Assembly: GCA_001798595.1 (NCBI GenBank)
Contig: MGSS01000134.1
Coordinates: forward strand, 1 to 43,933
Source of the DNA: Deltaproteobacteria bacterium RIFCSPLOWO2_12_FULL_60_19
GTDB lineage: Bacteria > Desulfobacterota > Binatia > UBA9968
DNA: 43,933 nucleotides
Direction of reading: 5' to 3'
Position 1 is the stretch's first letter. Every line of letters begins with the position of its first letter. Below are positions 18,230-25,481 of this stretch, one piece after another. The position numbers were made by a program, and so were the translations under genes. The notes under the pieces were generated by a model that saw nothing but the letters and a program-made list of their open reading frames with translations, did no database searches and had not been told where the DNA came from.

Positions 18230-18724
18230 CTATTGCTTATTGGTGGGCCCCAAGCCCAGATCCCAGTGCATGATTCTTGAGAGAGGTTGATCCCCTGTTA
18301 GGATTAGATTTTTAATCTCTTTTGCCCGTCCCTCGAACATCGCTTTGACCGTGTACTTCCCTGGGGGAAGTTGAACATAAAACCACGGGCCGTTGGTGGT
18401 CGCGCCCATGATCTGCTTGCCGTCTTGATTTTCTATGACCAGCTTTCCTTCGGAGAGATACTGGCCGGAATTTACGGCAAAAGAGAGCCGGAGATTGTAT
18501 CGAGGGGCCTGGCTTTTCATGAAATCCCGTTCCTCGGTCCCAATACCTCCGGACATGTACCGGAGGCCGCCTTCAGAATTCCCTTGGACAACACCCGGGG
18601 GGTTGTCCGGCACGTAGGCTTTGGAGACAACGACTCCCAAGACCCAGGGCGAAAGAAGGCTTAGGCTAAGAACAACCGCCACTACCCCGTCGGTCGAAAT
18701 TCTTGATTTGGACGTCTTAATCAT
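18230..18724 (-). CDS. Exported carboxypeptidase-regulatory-like protein
   Basis: A 164-residue protein with an N-terminal hydrophobic segment (VVAVVLSLSLLSPWVLGVVV) that is a signal peptide or anchor. The C-terminal half contains VIENQDGKQIMGATTNGPWFY and VQLPPGKYTVKAMFEG, the pattern of carboxypeptidase regulatory-like or transthyretin-like beta-sandwich domains. No catalytic residues are seen. AAGGAGGGG lies upstream of the ATG. It is third in operon A, 12 bp after the receiver-like gene and 25 bp before the binding-protein gene. A structural or ligand-binding role in the periplasm is inferred. Confidence 0.6.
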   Translation of the reverse strand: MIKTSKSRISTDGVVAVVLSLSLLSPWVLGVVVSKAYVPDNPPGVVQGNSEGGLRYMSGGIGTEERDFMKSQAPRYNLRLSFAVNSGQYLSEGKLVIENQDGKQIMGATTNGPWFYVQLPPGKYTVKAMFEGRAKEIKNLILTGDQPLSRIMHWDLGLGPTNKQ

Positions 18725-18736
18725 ATTTTCCCCTCC

Positions 18737-19213
18737 TTAAGGTTTCTCAACGCGGGCGCTCTTTTCTTGCTCTTCCGACCTGCGAATCGATCTAACGTAA
18801 TTCTCGAGTTCTGCGACGGTAAGCCATCGTGTTTTTGGCATCGCTTCGGCGACGGCTTTTATCACGACCGCGCCCCGAGCTATATCGTCCCGGGAAGCGA
18901 GGATGATGATCCGCATCGACCGGTTGATGTCCCTTAGATTGAAGACCGTTTCCGCCAAATCCATGTTGCTTCCGGTCGACACGAGAACGGCTGCATCGAA
19001 GTATTCTCGGTCTGCCTGCGCCACCGCTGCCCCACCGCTTTTCACCTGGGTCACCGAACAGCCTGCGACTTGGAGACATTTTTCTACCTCGTTGCAATCC
19101 TCGGAGCAGACAAGCATGACCTTTTGCAACCTCGCAACAGATGCCGGTGAGGCGGGGGCGTTTCCCTTATCATACCCCAGCCACTCTTGCGGTCTCGGCC
19201 TTCGGGTCAACAC
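18737..19213 (-). CDS. Degenerate receiver-like protein (operon A)
   Basis: A 158-residue protein with a response-regulator-like core: KVMLVCSEDCNEVEKCLQVAG, then YFDAAVLVSTGSNM, MRIIILASRDD, and an alpha/beta repeat to the end. At the position of the phosphoacceptor Asp (the residue ending strand 3 in DxxLxD) it has Ser/Thr (VLVSTGS), so it should not be phosphorylated in the classical way. The start is a GTG at 19213 that shares one base with the upstream TAG stop (TAGTG), and GGGGAGGA lies eight bases before it. It has no output domain. Similar Asp-less receiver proteins occur in operon B. Confidence 0.65.
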   Translation of the reverse strand: MLTRRPRPQEWLGYDKGNAPASPASVARLQKVMLVCSEDCNEVEKCLQVAGCSVTQVKSGGAAVAQADREYFDAAVLVSTGSNMDLAETVFNLRDINRSMRIIILASRDDIARGAVVIKAVAEAMPKTRWLTVAELENYVRSIRRSEEQEKSARVEKP

Positions 19214-19656
19214 TATAAAAATCCTCCCCTCATCGTGACGCGGGACGAGACACCCGATAGTTGGGCGCGTGTGCGTGCGCGAAGTCTTGACAGCCGTATC
19301 CGGTTACGACCCGCAAGCTTCCTGGTTTTCCATCGCTTCAATCCCTGACGAATGTGCTCGGGACTCCACCCTAAGGCCTCACAGATATTCTCAAAGGAAA
19401 AAAGCCAATCGTCGTCAGCTTCAAATATCCAATGCTTCGCCGCGCGGTATGTTTCGGCCCTCTTTCTGTCGCTGGCGAGCAGAAACTCCTGGAAGCAAAA
19501 AACGGCGTCCTCCAGGAGGGCGAACATCAACTGTTTCTCAGGCGTGAAAAGATCTTCCCTGCGCACCGTGCGAAGATACTGGTGCGGCGTAAGAGTATCC
19601 GGCTCGCGGAAAACGGGGAGTGCGCCCCCGGGGTTGGGTTTGTTCAGATAGTCCAT
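19213..19656 (-). CDS. Hypothetical HTH-like protein, first gene of operon A
   Basis: A 147-residue soluble protein. Residues about 40-75 are helical (LLEDAVFCFQEFLLASDRKR), followed by WIFEADDDWLFSFENICEALG and SPEHIRQGLKRWKTRK, which resembles a helix-turn-helix. The C-terminus is very basic. I recognise no named family; similar proteins without annotation occur in Deltaproteobacteria-like and Nitrospirae-like genomes as far as I recall. It is the first gene behind a candidate sigma-54 promoter, leaving only about 14 nt of leader and no clear Shine-Dalgarno. It overlaps the next gene by one base. DNA or RNA binding is a guess. Confidence 0.6.
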   Translation of the reverse strand: MDYLNKPNPGGALPVFREPDTLTPHQYLRTVRREDLFTPEKQLMFALLEDAVFCFQEFLLASDRKRAETYRAAKHWIFEADDDWLFSFENICEALGWSPEHIRQGLKRWKTRKLAGRNRIRLSRLRARTRAQLSGVSSRVTMRGGFL

Positions 19657-19681
19657 GAGGCTGATGTACCAAGTCTACAAC

Positions 19682-19696
19682 GCAAGTCGGATGCCA
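19682..19696 (-). promoter_or_regulatory. Candidate sigma-54 promoter of operon A
   Basis: On the minus strand the sequence is TGGCATCCGACTTGC, matching the -24/-12 consensus TGGCAC-N5-TTGC with one mismatch and exact GG-GC spacing. Transcription would start near 19670, 14 bases before the ATG at 19656. It lies in the 337-bp gap between operon A and a sigma-54 activator gene, which is the expected arrangement. Confidence 0.75.
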
Positions 19697-19776
19697 TCGG
19701 GAAAAGGTCCGGAAAAACAGCGACTTACAACAGACCCCTGGGACGCGATTAAGAGAGCGGAGGTCAGACTGCATGA

Positions 19777-19797
19777 AGTGTGCACGAAAAGCACACT
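19777..19797. promoter_or_regulatory. Candidate enhancer (activator-binding) palindrome of operon A
   Basis: AGTGTGC and GCACACT are exact reverse complements separated by seven bases. The centre is about 117 bp upstream of the predicted sigma-54 start site, the usual distance for an enhancer-binding protein. A related copy (TGTGCA, eight bases, ACAC) lies at 19917-19934, and a looser one (TGCACA then CACACA) at 19822-19840. The rest of the 19657-19993 gap shows no coding signal. Confidence 0.6.
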
Positions 19798-19993
19798 AAG
19801 CCCCCTTGACGGGAGGCTGGATGCACAGATAGTTCACACAGATCAGTAAAGCGGAGTTGGTAGCGCGACCGGCGCCTGGCATGAGGCAGCGGAGGAAACG
19901 GAAAGGTGTCTACTCCTGTGCAGGTTGTTTACACATTCATAGATTTGCACTCCGCGGTTGGGCCGTCTTGATTCGCTCGGCTGGAGGCTTCAT

Positions 19994-21030
19994 TTACGAC
20001 AAACGGTACCTGTTGATTTTATTGTAGAGGGCGCGGCGGCTGATGCCCAGAATGGCTGCCGCCTTTTTCTTGTTCCCTCCCGTCGAGGCGAGAGTCATTC
20101 GGATACACTCCTTCTCCACCGCCGCCAGATTCATGCCGAGGCGGATCGGGAACATTTGGGAATCGGAGTCCTTGCTCATCCCAGCCGCCTCGCGAATTCT
20201 AGCCGGGATAAGATCGGCTGTCAGCTCCTCTCCGGGGGCGATCAAAATCGCGCGTTGGATGACGTTCTTCAGCTCCCGCACATTGCCAGGCCACGAATAG
20301 TGCCTGAGACATCGATAGCTTTCCGGCGAAACTCGTTTTACGTCTTTCTGGTAGAGTGTGTTGAATTGGGAGACAAAATAGCCGGTAAGAAGCGTTGTAC
20401 CACCGGGACGATCTCTCAGCGCGGGAACGTTGATGCGGAAAACATCGAGCCGGTAGAAAAGGTCCCGCCGAAACTTTCCCTGCGCGACGGCCTTCTCAAG
20501 ATTCTCGTTCGTGGCTGCTATCACCCGAACATCGACTCGAATATCCTTTTCTCTCCCCCCACCCGCCGGAATGTTTTTGTTTCCAGCCCCCGGAGCAAGC
20601 TAACCTGGCTCTTCTCGTCCATGGTGGTGATTTCATCGAGGAAAATCGTCCCTTTGTGAGCCTGCTCGAAAACGCCCTTATGTATCCCGGCAGCGCCGGT
20701 GTACGCACCCTTTTCGTGCCCGAAGAACTCGCTCGCAATAAGCTCCGGAGTCATGGCCCCGGCATTGACCGGTATATAGGGAAAGTCCTTCCTCTGGCTT
20801 CTCTTATGGATCCCGAGCGCAAGAAGGTCTTTTCCCGTTCCGGTCTCCCCGGTAATCAATACTGGAATATCCGTTGCTGCCGCGTCAACGGCTCGCTGGA
20901 TCACCGCGTGCATTGGCAAACTGACTGCAACTATACCTTCGAATTCAATCGGCAGGGATATGGCGCCATCGGGGAAATTTTTTTCACCAGCCATAGGTTG
21001 TCTTTTCAACATGGACATATAGGGGCCCAC
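19994..21030 (-). pseudogene. Sigma-54 activator (PspF-like AAA+ plus Fis HTH), frameshifted
   Basis: Two overlapping frames together encode one sigma-54-dependent activator of about 345 residues without a receiver domain. The first part (21030 to about 20540) has Walker A GETGTGKD, the sigma-54 contact loop GAYTGA and Walker B GTIFLDEIT, then FRRVGGEKRI. The second (from about 20540 to 19994) resumes at RVDVRVIAATNENLE, with arginine-finger region FRRDLFYRLDVFRI, WPGNVRELKN and a C-terminal Fis-type helix-turn-helix (KKKAAAILGISRRALYNKI). The join at about 20540 needs two bases removed: AGGATATTCGAG would be in frame as AGGATTCGAG, so an AT duplication is the simplest explanation. It could be a true mutation or an assembly error. 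It should activate operon A. Confidence 0.85.
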
Positions 21031-21156
21031 AACCCACCCGTCACGAACAAAAGTTCAGACGGGAAGCAGACCTTTTTGAATAATTATATCACAATAAAAA
21101 AACGCGCGCTTACCGGGAAAACGGCTGCCGCCGGCGACCGGTCCCATCATCGCGGA

Positions 21157-21582
21157 TTACCCTACGGAAAGCTTGTACAGCATCCAGTAAACGATCACGC
21201 CGGTCACCGAGACATAGAACCAGAGCGGGAGCGTCCAGCGAGCGATGCGCTTGTGGCGCTCAAAGTTACCTTTGAGCGCGCGCGTAACGGTGATCAAGAC
21301 CAGCGGTAGGATGGCTATCGCCAGGATCGTATGGGAGATGAGGATCGTAAAATAGACTACACGAATCCAACCCTGCCCCCTGAATGGCACCGAGCCGACG
21401 TTGTAGTGGTAGACCAGATAGGAGGCGAGAAAGAGCGTTGACGTGAGCAGGGCCGAAAGCATGCAGAGCCGGTGCAACGCGACCCGGCCCTTGCGAATAA
21501 ACAGGTATCCCGTCGCCAGCAGCAAGGCGCTGGCGGTGTTTAACGCCGCGTTGACGCCGGGAAGATCGGAAAGCGCAATCAA
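21157..21582 (-). CDS. DUF420 membrane protein (CtaM-like)
   Basis: A protein of about 141 residues with four helices. The N-terminal SDLPGVNAALNTASALLLATGY, then GRVALHRLCMLSALL and the C-terminal RHKRIARWTLPLWFYVSVTGVIVYWMLY match DUF420, a family linked to cytochrome oxidase maturation. The start is uncertain: a TTG at 21582 gives a family-like N-terminus, but no ribosome-binding site is visible. It begins 23 bp after the subunit IV gene and is the last gene of the oxidase operon. The conserved His residues could bind heme or copper; this is inference. Confidence 0.8.
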   Translation of the reverse strand: MIALSDLPGVNAALNTASALLLATGYLFIRKGRVALHRLCMLSALLTSTLFLASYLVYHYNVGSVPFRGQGWIRVVYFTILISHTILAIAILPLVLITVTRALKGNFERHKRIARWTLPLWFYVSVTGVIVYWMLYKLSVG

Positions 21583-21605
21583 GGCAACCGCGAAGTGTGC
21601 GGAAA

Positions 21606-21878
21606 TTATGGATGGATATCGGGAGACAGCATCAGGATCAGAAAGAGACACAGGAGCAGCGGCGTCACGGCGATCCACCCCAGCGTCGCGCGCTCGAATT
21701 TGAGATGCATGAAGTAGAGCGCCACAAGCGTCGCCTTGGTCAAGGCGAGTCCGACCAGCAGGATGACGATGATGAGCTTGGCGATGGGCATGTAGATCAC
21801 GGCGATCTCGATAATCGTGAGCGCCAGCAGCCACCAGAAAACGCCCATGTAATTGGGTTCCGCGTGTGTCGTTGCCAT
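21606..21878 (-). CDS. ctaF: Cytochrome c oxidase subunit IV
   Basis: A 90-residue protein with three hydrophobic helices: VFWWLLALTIIEIAVIYM, LIIVILLVGLALTKATLVALYFMHLKFE and WIAVTPLLLCLFLILML. The TKATLVALYFMHLK segment is typical of the prokaryotic subunit IV (COX4_pro). GGGGAGACTGAGG precedes the ATG. It follows the subunit III gene in the oxidase operon and is a small stabilising subunit of the aa3 complex. Confidence 0.88.
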   Translation of the reverse strand: MATTHAEPNYMGVFWWLLALTIIEIAVIYMPIAKLIIVILLVGLALTKATLVALYFMHLKFERATLGWIAVTPLLLCLFLILMLSPDIHP

Positions 21879-21907
21879 CCTCAGTCTCCCCTTGTCCGAT
21901 TGTCCGA

Positions 21908-22516
21908 TTATATCAGATAGACGAAAGTGAAAATCAAAATCCAAACCAGGTCCACGAAGTGCCAATACAAGCCGGCGATCTCGACGTGCTTGGCGCCGTA
22001 GCGCCCGCGCGAGCAGGCGGCTAAAACGCACGAGTTGTAGATCACTCCTCCGGTCACGTGCATCCCGTGAAAGCCGGTGAGCACGAAGAACGTGGTGGCG
22101 AACAGATGCGTGCTGAAAGAGAAGCCGGCCTCCGGCAAGGTGTGCCCGATCAGATGGGTCCACTCGTAGGCTTGCAGTCCCAGGAACCCGGCCCCTCCCA
22201 GAATCGTGAGCCAGAGAAATTTCTTGAAGCCCGGCATATCGCCTCTTTTGATCGCCGACAGCGCCTGAACCATCGTGACGCTGCTCACGATCAACAGGAA
22301 AGTCATGAAAGCCGTCAGGTTGATCCCCAAGACTGCCGAGGGCACCGGCCAGTTCGCGCTGGCGTGGCGCAGAAGTCCGTAGCCGACAATCAGCCCGCCG
22401 AACGACATGGCGTCGCCGGCGAGGAATAACCACATGCCGAGCTTGCCCCAACTCTCGGGTGTTAAAGGGGTCTCTGCGGGTTCCGCAGAGACATGCATCA
22501 CAGCAGCTTCACTCAT
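21908..22516 (-). CDS. ctaE: Cytochrome c oxidase subunit III (copy 1)
   Basis: A 202-residue five-helix subunit III. WGKLGMWLFLAGDAMSFGGLIVGY, FLGLQAYEWTHLI, TFFVLTGFHGMHVTGGVIY and YWHFVDLVWILIFTFVYLI are the family motifs (GxHxxHV and WHFVDxVW). Its start overlaps the stop of the small CAVC protein gene by four bases (ATGA). This copy carries the complete canonical C-terminal WHFVDxVWxxxF motif, so it is the more likely structural subunit III of the oxidase encoded here. Confidence 0.92.
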   Translation of the reverse strand: MSEAAVMHVSAEPAETPLTPESWGKLGMWLFLAGDAMSFGGLIVGYGLLRHASANWPVPSAVLGINLTAFMTFLLIVSSVTMVQALSAIKRGDMPGFKKFLWLTILGGAGFLGLQAYEWTHLIGHTLPEAGFSFSTHLFATTFFVLTGFHGMHVTGGVIYNSCVLAACSRGRYGAKHVEIAGLYWHFVDLVWILIFTFVYLI

Positions 22517-22803
22517 CTTCCACTCTCCTTATGGATCCAAGTCAGGGGCGCGATCGTCGTTCTCGCGCTCGGCTCGCTCGCCCGCTTTGTGCTCCGCCGG
22601 TAGTTATAAAACAGAAACGCGCCGATCGAGCCGAGCACAGTGTAGGGCATCGCCATCAGAAACAGCACGCTCCAGTTGAAGGCATCCGTCAGCGGGTCGT
22701 CTGCCGAGCCGCTCAGGCACACGGCGCAGGCATGCGCCGCGCTATGGAACAAAACCGGCGCAGCGGCGGCGAGCAACGCAGATAGAAAAAAGCTCAATTT
22801 CAT
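22513..22803 (-). CDS. Small exported CAVC-motif membrane protein of oxidase operon
   Basis: A 96-residue protein with a signal peptide (MKLSFFLSALLAAAAPVLF) followed by HACAVCLSGSADD, then one membrane helix (NWSVLFLMAMPYTVLGSIGAFLFY) and a basic tail. The two closely spaced cysteines just after the likely cleavage site would face the periplasm. It sits between the two subunit III genes and overlaps the second by four bases. No named family is recalled, though similar small proteins occur in oxidase operons. The CxxC pair suggests metal or thiol chemistry, perhaps copper delivery, but this is inference. Confidence 0.7.
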   Translation of the reverse strand: MKLSFFLSALLAAAAPVLFHSAAHACAVCLSGSADDPLTDAFNWSVLFLMAMPYTVLGSIGAFLFYNYRRSTKRASEPSARTTIAPLTWIHKESGR

Positions 22804-22858
22804 AACGCGAAATAATTGAAAATTATCTTATCGCCCTGGAGCTGTCAACAGAACTCCA

Positions 22859-23539
22859 TCAAGATAAATAGACCAGGCCGTACAGCACCGGCCACAGCCC
22901 GACCACAAAGGTCCAATACATCGCGCAGAGCTGAACGCCGGCGTAGCTGCGCTCTGAGAAGCGCCCCCGGCGCGCCTGCAACAGGACGGCGATGAGCCAA
23001 ACCGCCGCGCCAAAGACGTGAACGGCGTGACAGCCGATCAACGTGTAAAACGTCGCGCCATAGACGCCGCTCGACAGCGTGAGCCCAAAGCCGATCAGAC
23101 GGAGCCACTCGTAGCCCTGGATGCCGAGAAAAACCGTTCCGAGCAACGCCGTGATCGACAGCCATTGCACGAGCCGAGTCGGCTTTCCCCGCCGCGCGGC
23201 CATGAGCGCCAGGCGCATCGTCAACCCGCTGAGCAGAAGGATGACAGTGTTTATGGCTGTGACGCCCACCGGCAGGCGCGGCTGAAACGGCGGCGGCCAA
23301 GCGGGGCTTGCGAGGCGAAAGACGATGAATGCCCCGATCAGGCCGGCGAAGAACATTACCTCTGCGGCCAGGAACATCAGCAGAGCCAGCCGCGCATTGC
23401 TGACAGCCGGCTGCGTCGAGGTGACGCCGGTCGGCGGCTCTTCTCCTCCGCCCAAAGCCGGGGTTCGAAGCTCCTCGGCAACCTCCGGCTCAATCAGTCT
23501 GCGCGCGACCGCTTCTCGTACCATTTCCCAATCCCTCAT
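22859..23539 (-). CDS. Cytochrome c oxidase subunit III (copy 2)
   Basis: A 226-residue heme-copper oxidase subunit III with a soluble N-terminal extension of about 45 residues and five helices. ALLMFLAAEVMFFAGLIGAFIVFRL, FLGIQGYEWLRLIGFG and FYTLIGCHAVHVFGAAVW are typical. The last helix reads MYWTFVVGLWPVLYGLVYL, closer to the divergent subunit III seen in nitric oxide reductase-like and alternative oxidases. It lies 35 bp after the farnesyltransferase gene. Having two divergent subunit III genes in one operon is uncommon but is known in some bacterial oxidase operons. Confidence 0.88.
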   Translation of the reverse strand: MRDWEMVREAVARRLIEPEVAEELRTPALGGGEEPPTGVTSTQPAVSNARLALLMFLAAEVMFFAGLIGAFIVFRLASPAWPPPFQPRLPVGVTAINTVILLLSGLTMRLALMAARRGKPTRLVQWLSITALLGTVFLGIQGYEWLRLIGFGLTLSSGVYGATFYTLIGCHAVHVFGAAVWLIAVLLQARRGRFSERSYAGVQLCAMYWTFVVGLWPVLYGLVYLS

Positions 23540-23574
23540 CCCCTAGCCGTCATCATCTGCCGAATGAGTGCCCA

Positions 23575-24486
23575 TCAAGGCGACGGCGGCATCCGGTTAA
23601 GCGCCATCACCGCCAGCAACACCGGCAAATAAATCAGCGAGGCGAACAGGAGCTGGCGCGCCGCTTTAAGATTTTGCGCGACGGCAAGCCGCACGCTGTA
23701 AGCCAACATTACCCCTCCGAGCAGGAGCGCCGCCAAAAAGTAGATCCCTCCCGCCAGGCCCATCAACGTCGGCAGCAGGCTTACGGCGAGCAAGGCGAGA
23801 CAATAGCCGACGCTCTGGCGGCCGGTGCTTGCGCCGTCGGGCTCGATCACGGGAAGAAATCGAATCCCGGCCCGCGCGAAATCGTCCCGATAGAGACAGG
23901 CGATCGCCAGCGTATGCGGAATCTGCCAGAGAAAAAGGATCGCAAACAGAATCCACGCGCCGAGGCCGAACTCGCCGCGGGCCGCGGTCCAGCCGATGAC
24001 CGGCGGCAGCGCGCCGGGAATCGCGCCGACGATGCCGCAGAGCGAGCTTCGCTGCTTGAGCGGCGTATAGGCGAGCAGATAGCTGGCCGCGATCGTCGCC
24101 GTCACCAGCGCGCTTATGGCGTTGACCGCCACGGCCAAAATCGACAGTCCGGCCAAAGTCACAAGCACTCCGAACACCAACGCCTCCGTGGGCTGAATCC
24201 GCCCGTCCGGCAAAGGACGGCGGCGGGTGCGCTCCATGAGCGAGTCGGAGCCGCGCTCCATAAATTGGTTGAGGGCGAGCGTGCCGCCCGAGGCGAGCGC
24301 GGTCCCGGCGATCGTCGCGATCAATCGCGCAACCGCCGGCGTCGAATCCGCGCCGAGATAGTAACCGACGCACGTCGTCACCAAAACCATCAACGAGACG
24401 CGCGGCTTGGTCAGCTCGAGAAAATCCGCCAACCTCCGGTAGCCGCTGCTGAGCGAGACAGCCTGAGTTCCCGCGGTAAGACTCAT
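23575..24486 (-). CDS. ctaB: Protoheme IX farnesyltransferase (heme O synthase)
   Basis: A 303-residue UbiA-family prenyltransferase with about nine helices. The first aspartate-rich-type motif appears as NQFMERGSDSLMERTRRRPLP, and the second region has YRDDFARAGIRFLPV. LELTKPRVSLMVLVTTCVGY at the N-terminus is characteristic of CtaB/CyoE. It attaches a farnesyl group to heme B to give heme O, the substrate of the neighbouring heme A synthase. Its start overlaps the end of the heme A synthase gene by four bases. Confidence 0.93.
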   Translation of the reverse strand: MSLTAGTQAVSLSSGYRRLADFLELTKPRVSLMVLVTTCVGYYLGADSTPAVARLIATIAGTALASGGTLALNQFMERGSDSLMERTRRRPLPDGRIQPTEALVFGVLVTLAGLSILAVAVNAISALVTATIAASYLLAYTPLKQRSSLCGIVGAIPGALPPVIGWTAARGEFGLGAWILFAILFLWQIPHTLAIACLYRDDFARAGIRFLPVIEPDGASTGRQSVGYCLALLAVSLLPTLMGLAGGIYFLAALLLGGVMLAYSVRLAVAQNLKAARQLLFASLIYLPVLLAVMALNRMPPSP

Positions 24487-25460
24487 ACCGACGCCCTCCC
24501 CGGTCCGCTCCCCAGCGCGATCGGTGTCGCGATCTCCTGGCCCGCCGGGCCGCGCTCAACAAGCAGACCGAAAGACCTGAGGGTCACAACAAGACTCGTC
24601 GCCAGCATGAGCGCGCCCACCACGACGTGGCCGGTCCTGAGTAGAACCGTCAGCGTCGCGGGAAGGGTCATCACGAATTTTCCCAGATAGGCCCCCAGGC
24701 CAAGCCCAAGTTGACTCAGCAGGAGCCCGTTGAGCAAAAGCGCCGGCCGGAACAAGGCCGGCTGGTCGAGATGGCGCCGGAAGACGCGCAGCCCGACGAG
24801 GATCACGTGGAGCGAAGCGAGAAAGGCAAAAACCAGGTGCATGTCGAGCATGGCGCCGGTGTGGCGCAGCATGGCGCCGAAGAAAACCTGCGCGTAGATC
24901 AGCCCGACCGTCGCGACTCCCATCCGCTGCAAGCGTCCGGCGTCCGCGGCCTCAAGTTTCATCGGCCGTTCTCTCCAACCGCGGGAGGTAAAGAGAGCGA
25001 GGCTCACGGTCAGGGCGAAGAAGGCCTGGGCCAGACAGGCGTGAACCACCGCCAGCGTCTGCTCGACCAAAACGACTCTCAAGCCGCCTATGACGCCTTG
25101 GATGATAACCAAAGCGAGCGCCGCCGCTCCCAGCCAGCCGAGCCACCTCTGCGGCTCGCGGAACCAAAGCGCAACGGCCAACAGAGTCGTCAGGAAGCCG
25201 ACTCCCGAGGCGACCAGCCGGTGGCTGTGCTCGAAAAAAATATTTCCCACCATCTTGGACCACGGATAGAGAAATGGATTGTAACCGAAAGTCGTCGGCC
25301 AGTCCGGCACGGCCAGGCCCGCCCCCTTGCTCGTGACCAGGCCGCCGATAAAGAGCAGGGGAATGGTGCAGATCGCCGTGAGCAGGGCGAGTCTATGCGG
25401 CCACACCGGAAAGGATGAGGGATGAGGGATGAGGGATGAACCCCGCGTTGCGCCTTCCAC
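24483..25460 (-). CDS. ctaA: Heme A synthase (CtaA/COX15)
   Basis: A protein of up to 325 residues with eight helices. GGLVTSKGAGLAVPDWPTTFGY near the N-terminus is the CtaA/COX15 signature. Heme-ligand histidines lie in FEHSHRLVAS, VVHACLAQ, MLRHTGAMLDMHLVFA and RTGHVVVGA. It oxidises heme O to heme A for the aa3 oxidase. Start choice is uncertain: a GTG at 25460 gives an odd Pro/Ser-rich N-terminus encoded by a 7-bp tandem repeat, while a GTG at 25406 starts just before the first helix. A GGAAAG lies before the 25460 start. Confidence 0.92.
   Translation of the reverse strand: MEGATRGSSLIPHPSSFPVWPHRLALLTAICTIPLLFIGGLVTSKGAGLAVPDWPTTFGYNPFLYPWSKMVGNIFFEHSHRLVASGVGFLTTLLAVALWFREPQRWLGWLGAAALALVIIQGVIGGLRVVLVEQTLAVVHACLAQAFFALTVSLALFTSRGWRERPMKLEAADAGRLQRMGVATVGLIYAQVFFGAMLRHTGAMLDMHLVFAFLASLHVILVGLRVFRRHLDQPALFRPALLLNGLLLSQLGLGLGAYLGKFVMTLPATLTVLLRTGHVVVGALMLATSLVVTLRSFGLLVERGPAGQEIATPIALGSGPGRASV
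25413..25440. repeat. 7-bp tandem repeat (GGATGAG x4)
   Basis: Three exact GGATGAG units and a fourth GGATGAA lie end to end on the plus strand. On the minus strand they encode part of the possible N-terminus of heme A synthase (IPHPSSF), between its two candidate start codons. The unit length is not a multiple of three, so a copy-number change would shift the frame of the longer product. Confidence 0.8.
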
Positions 25461-25481
25461 CGTCAGCTTTCCGCCTTCCCT

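Noticed and set aside
21060-21156. Possible intrinsic terminator after the oxidase operon
   Set aside because: A T-run exists on the minus strand, but no convincing stem directly precedes it.
21606-22451. 281-codon extension upstream of subunit IV
   Set aside because: The upstream part is an alternative frame of subunit III; the true start is the ATG at 21878 with a ribosome-binding site.
23674-24690. 338-codon plus-strand open frame
   Set aside because: Antisense to ctaB and ctaA, with the composition of a shadow frame.
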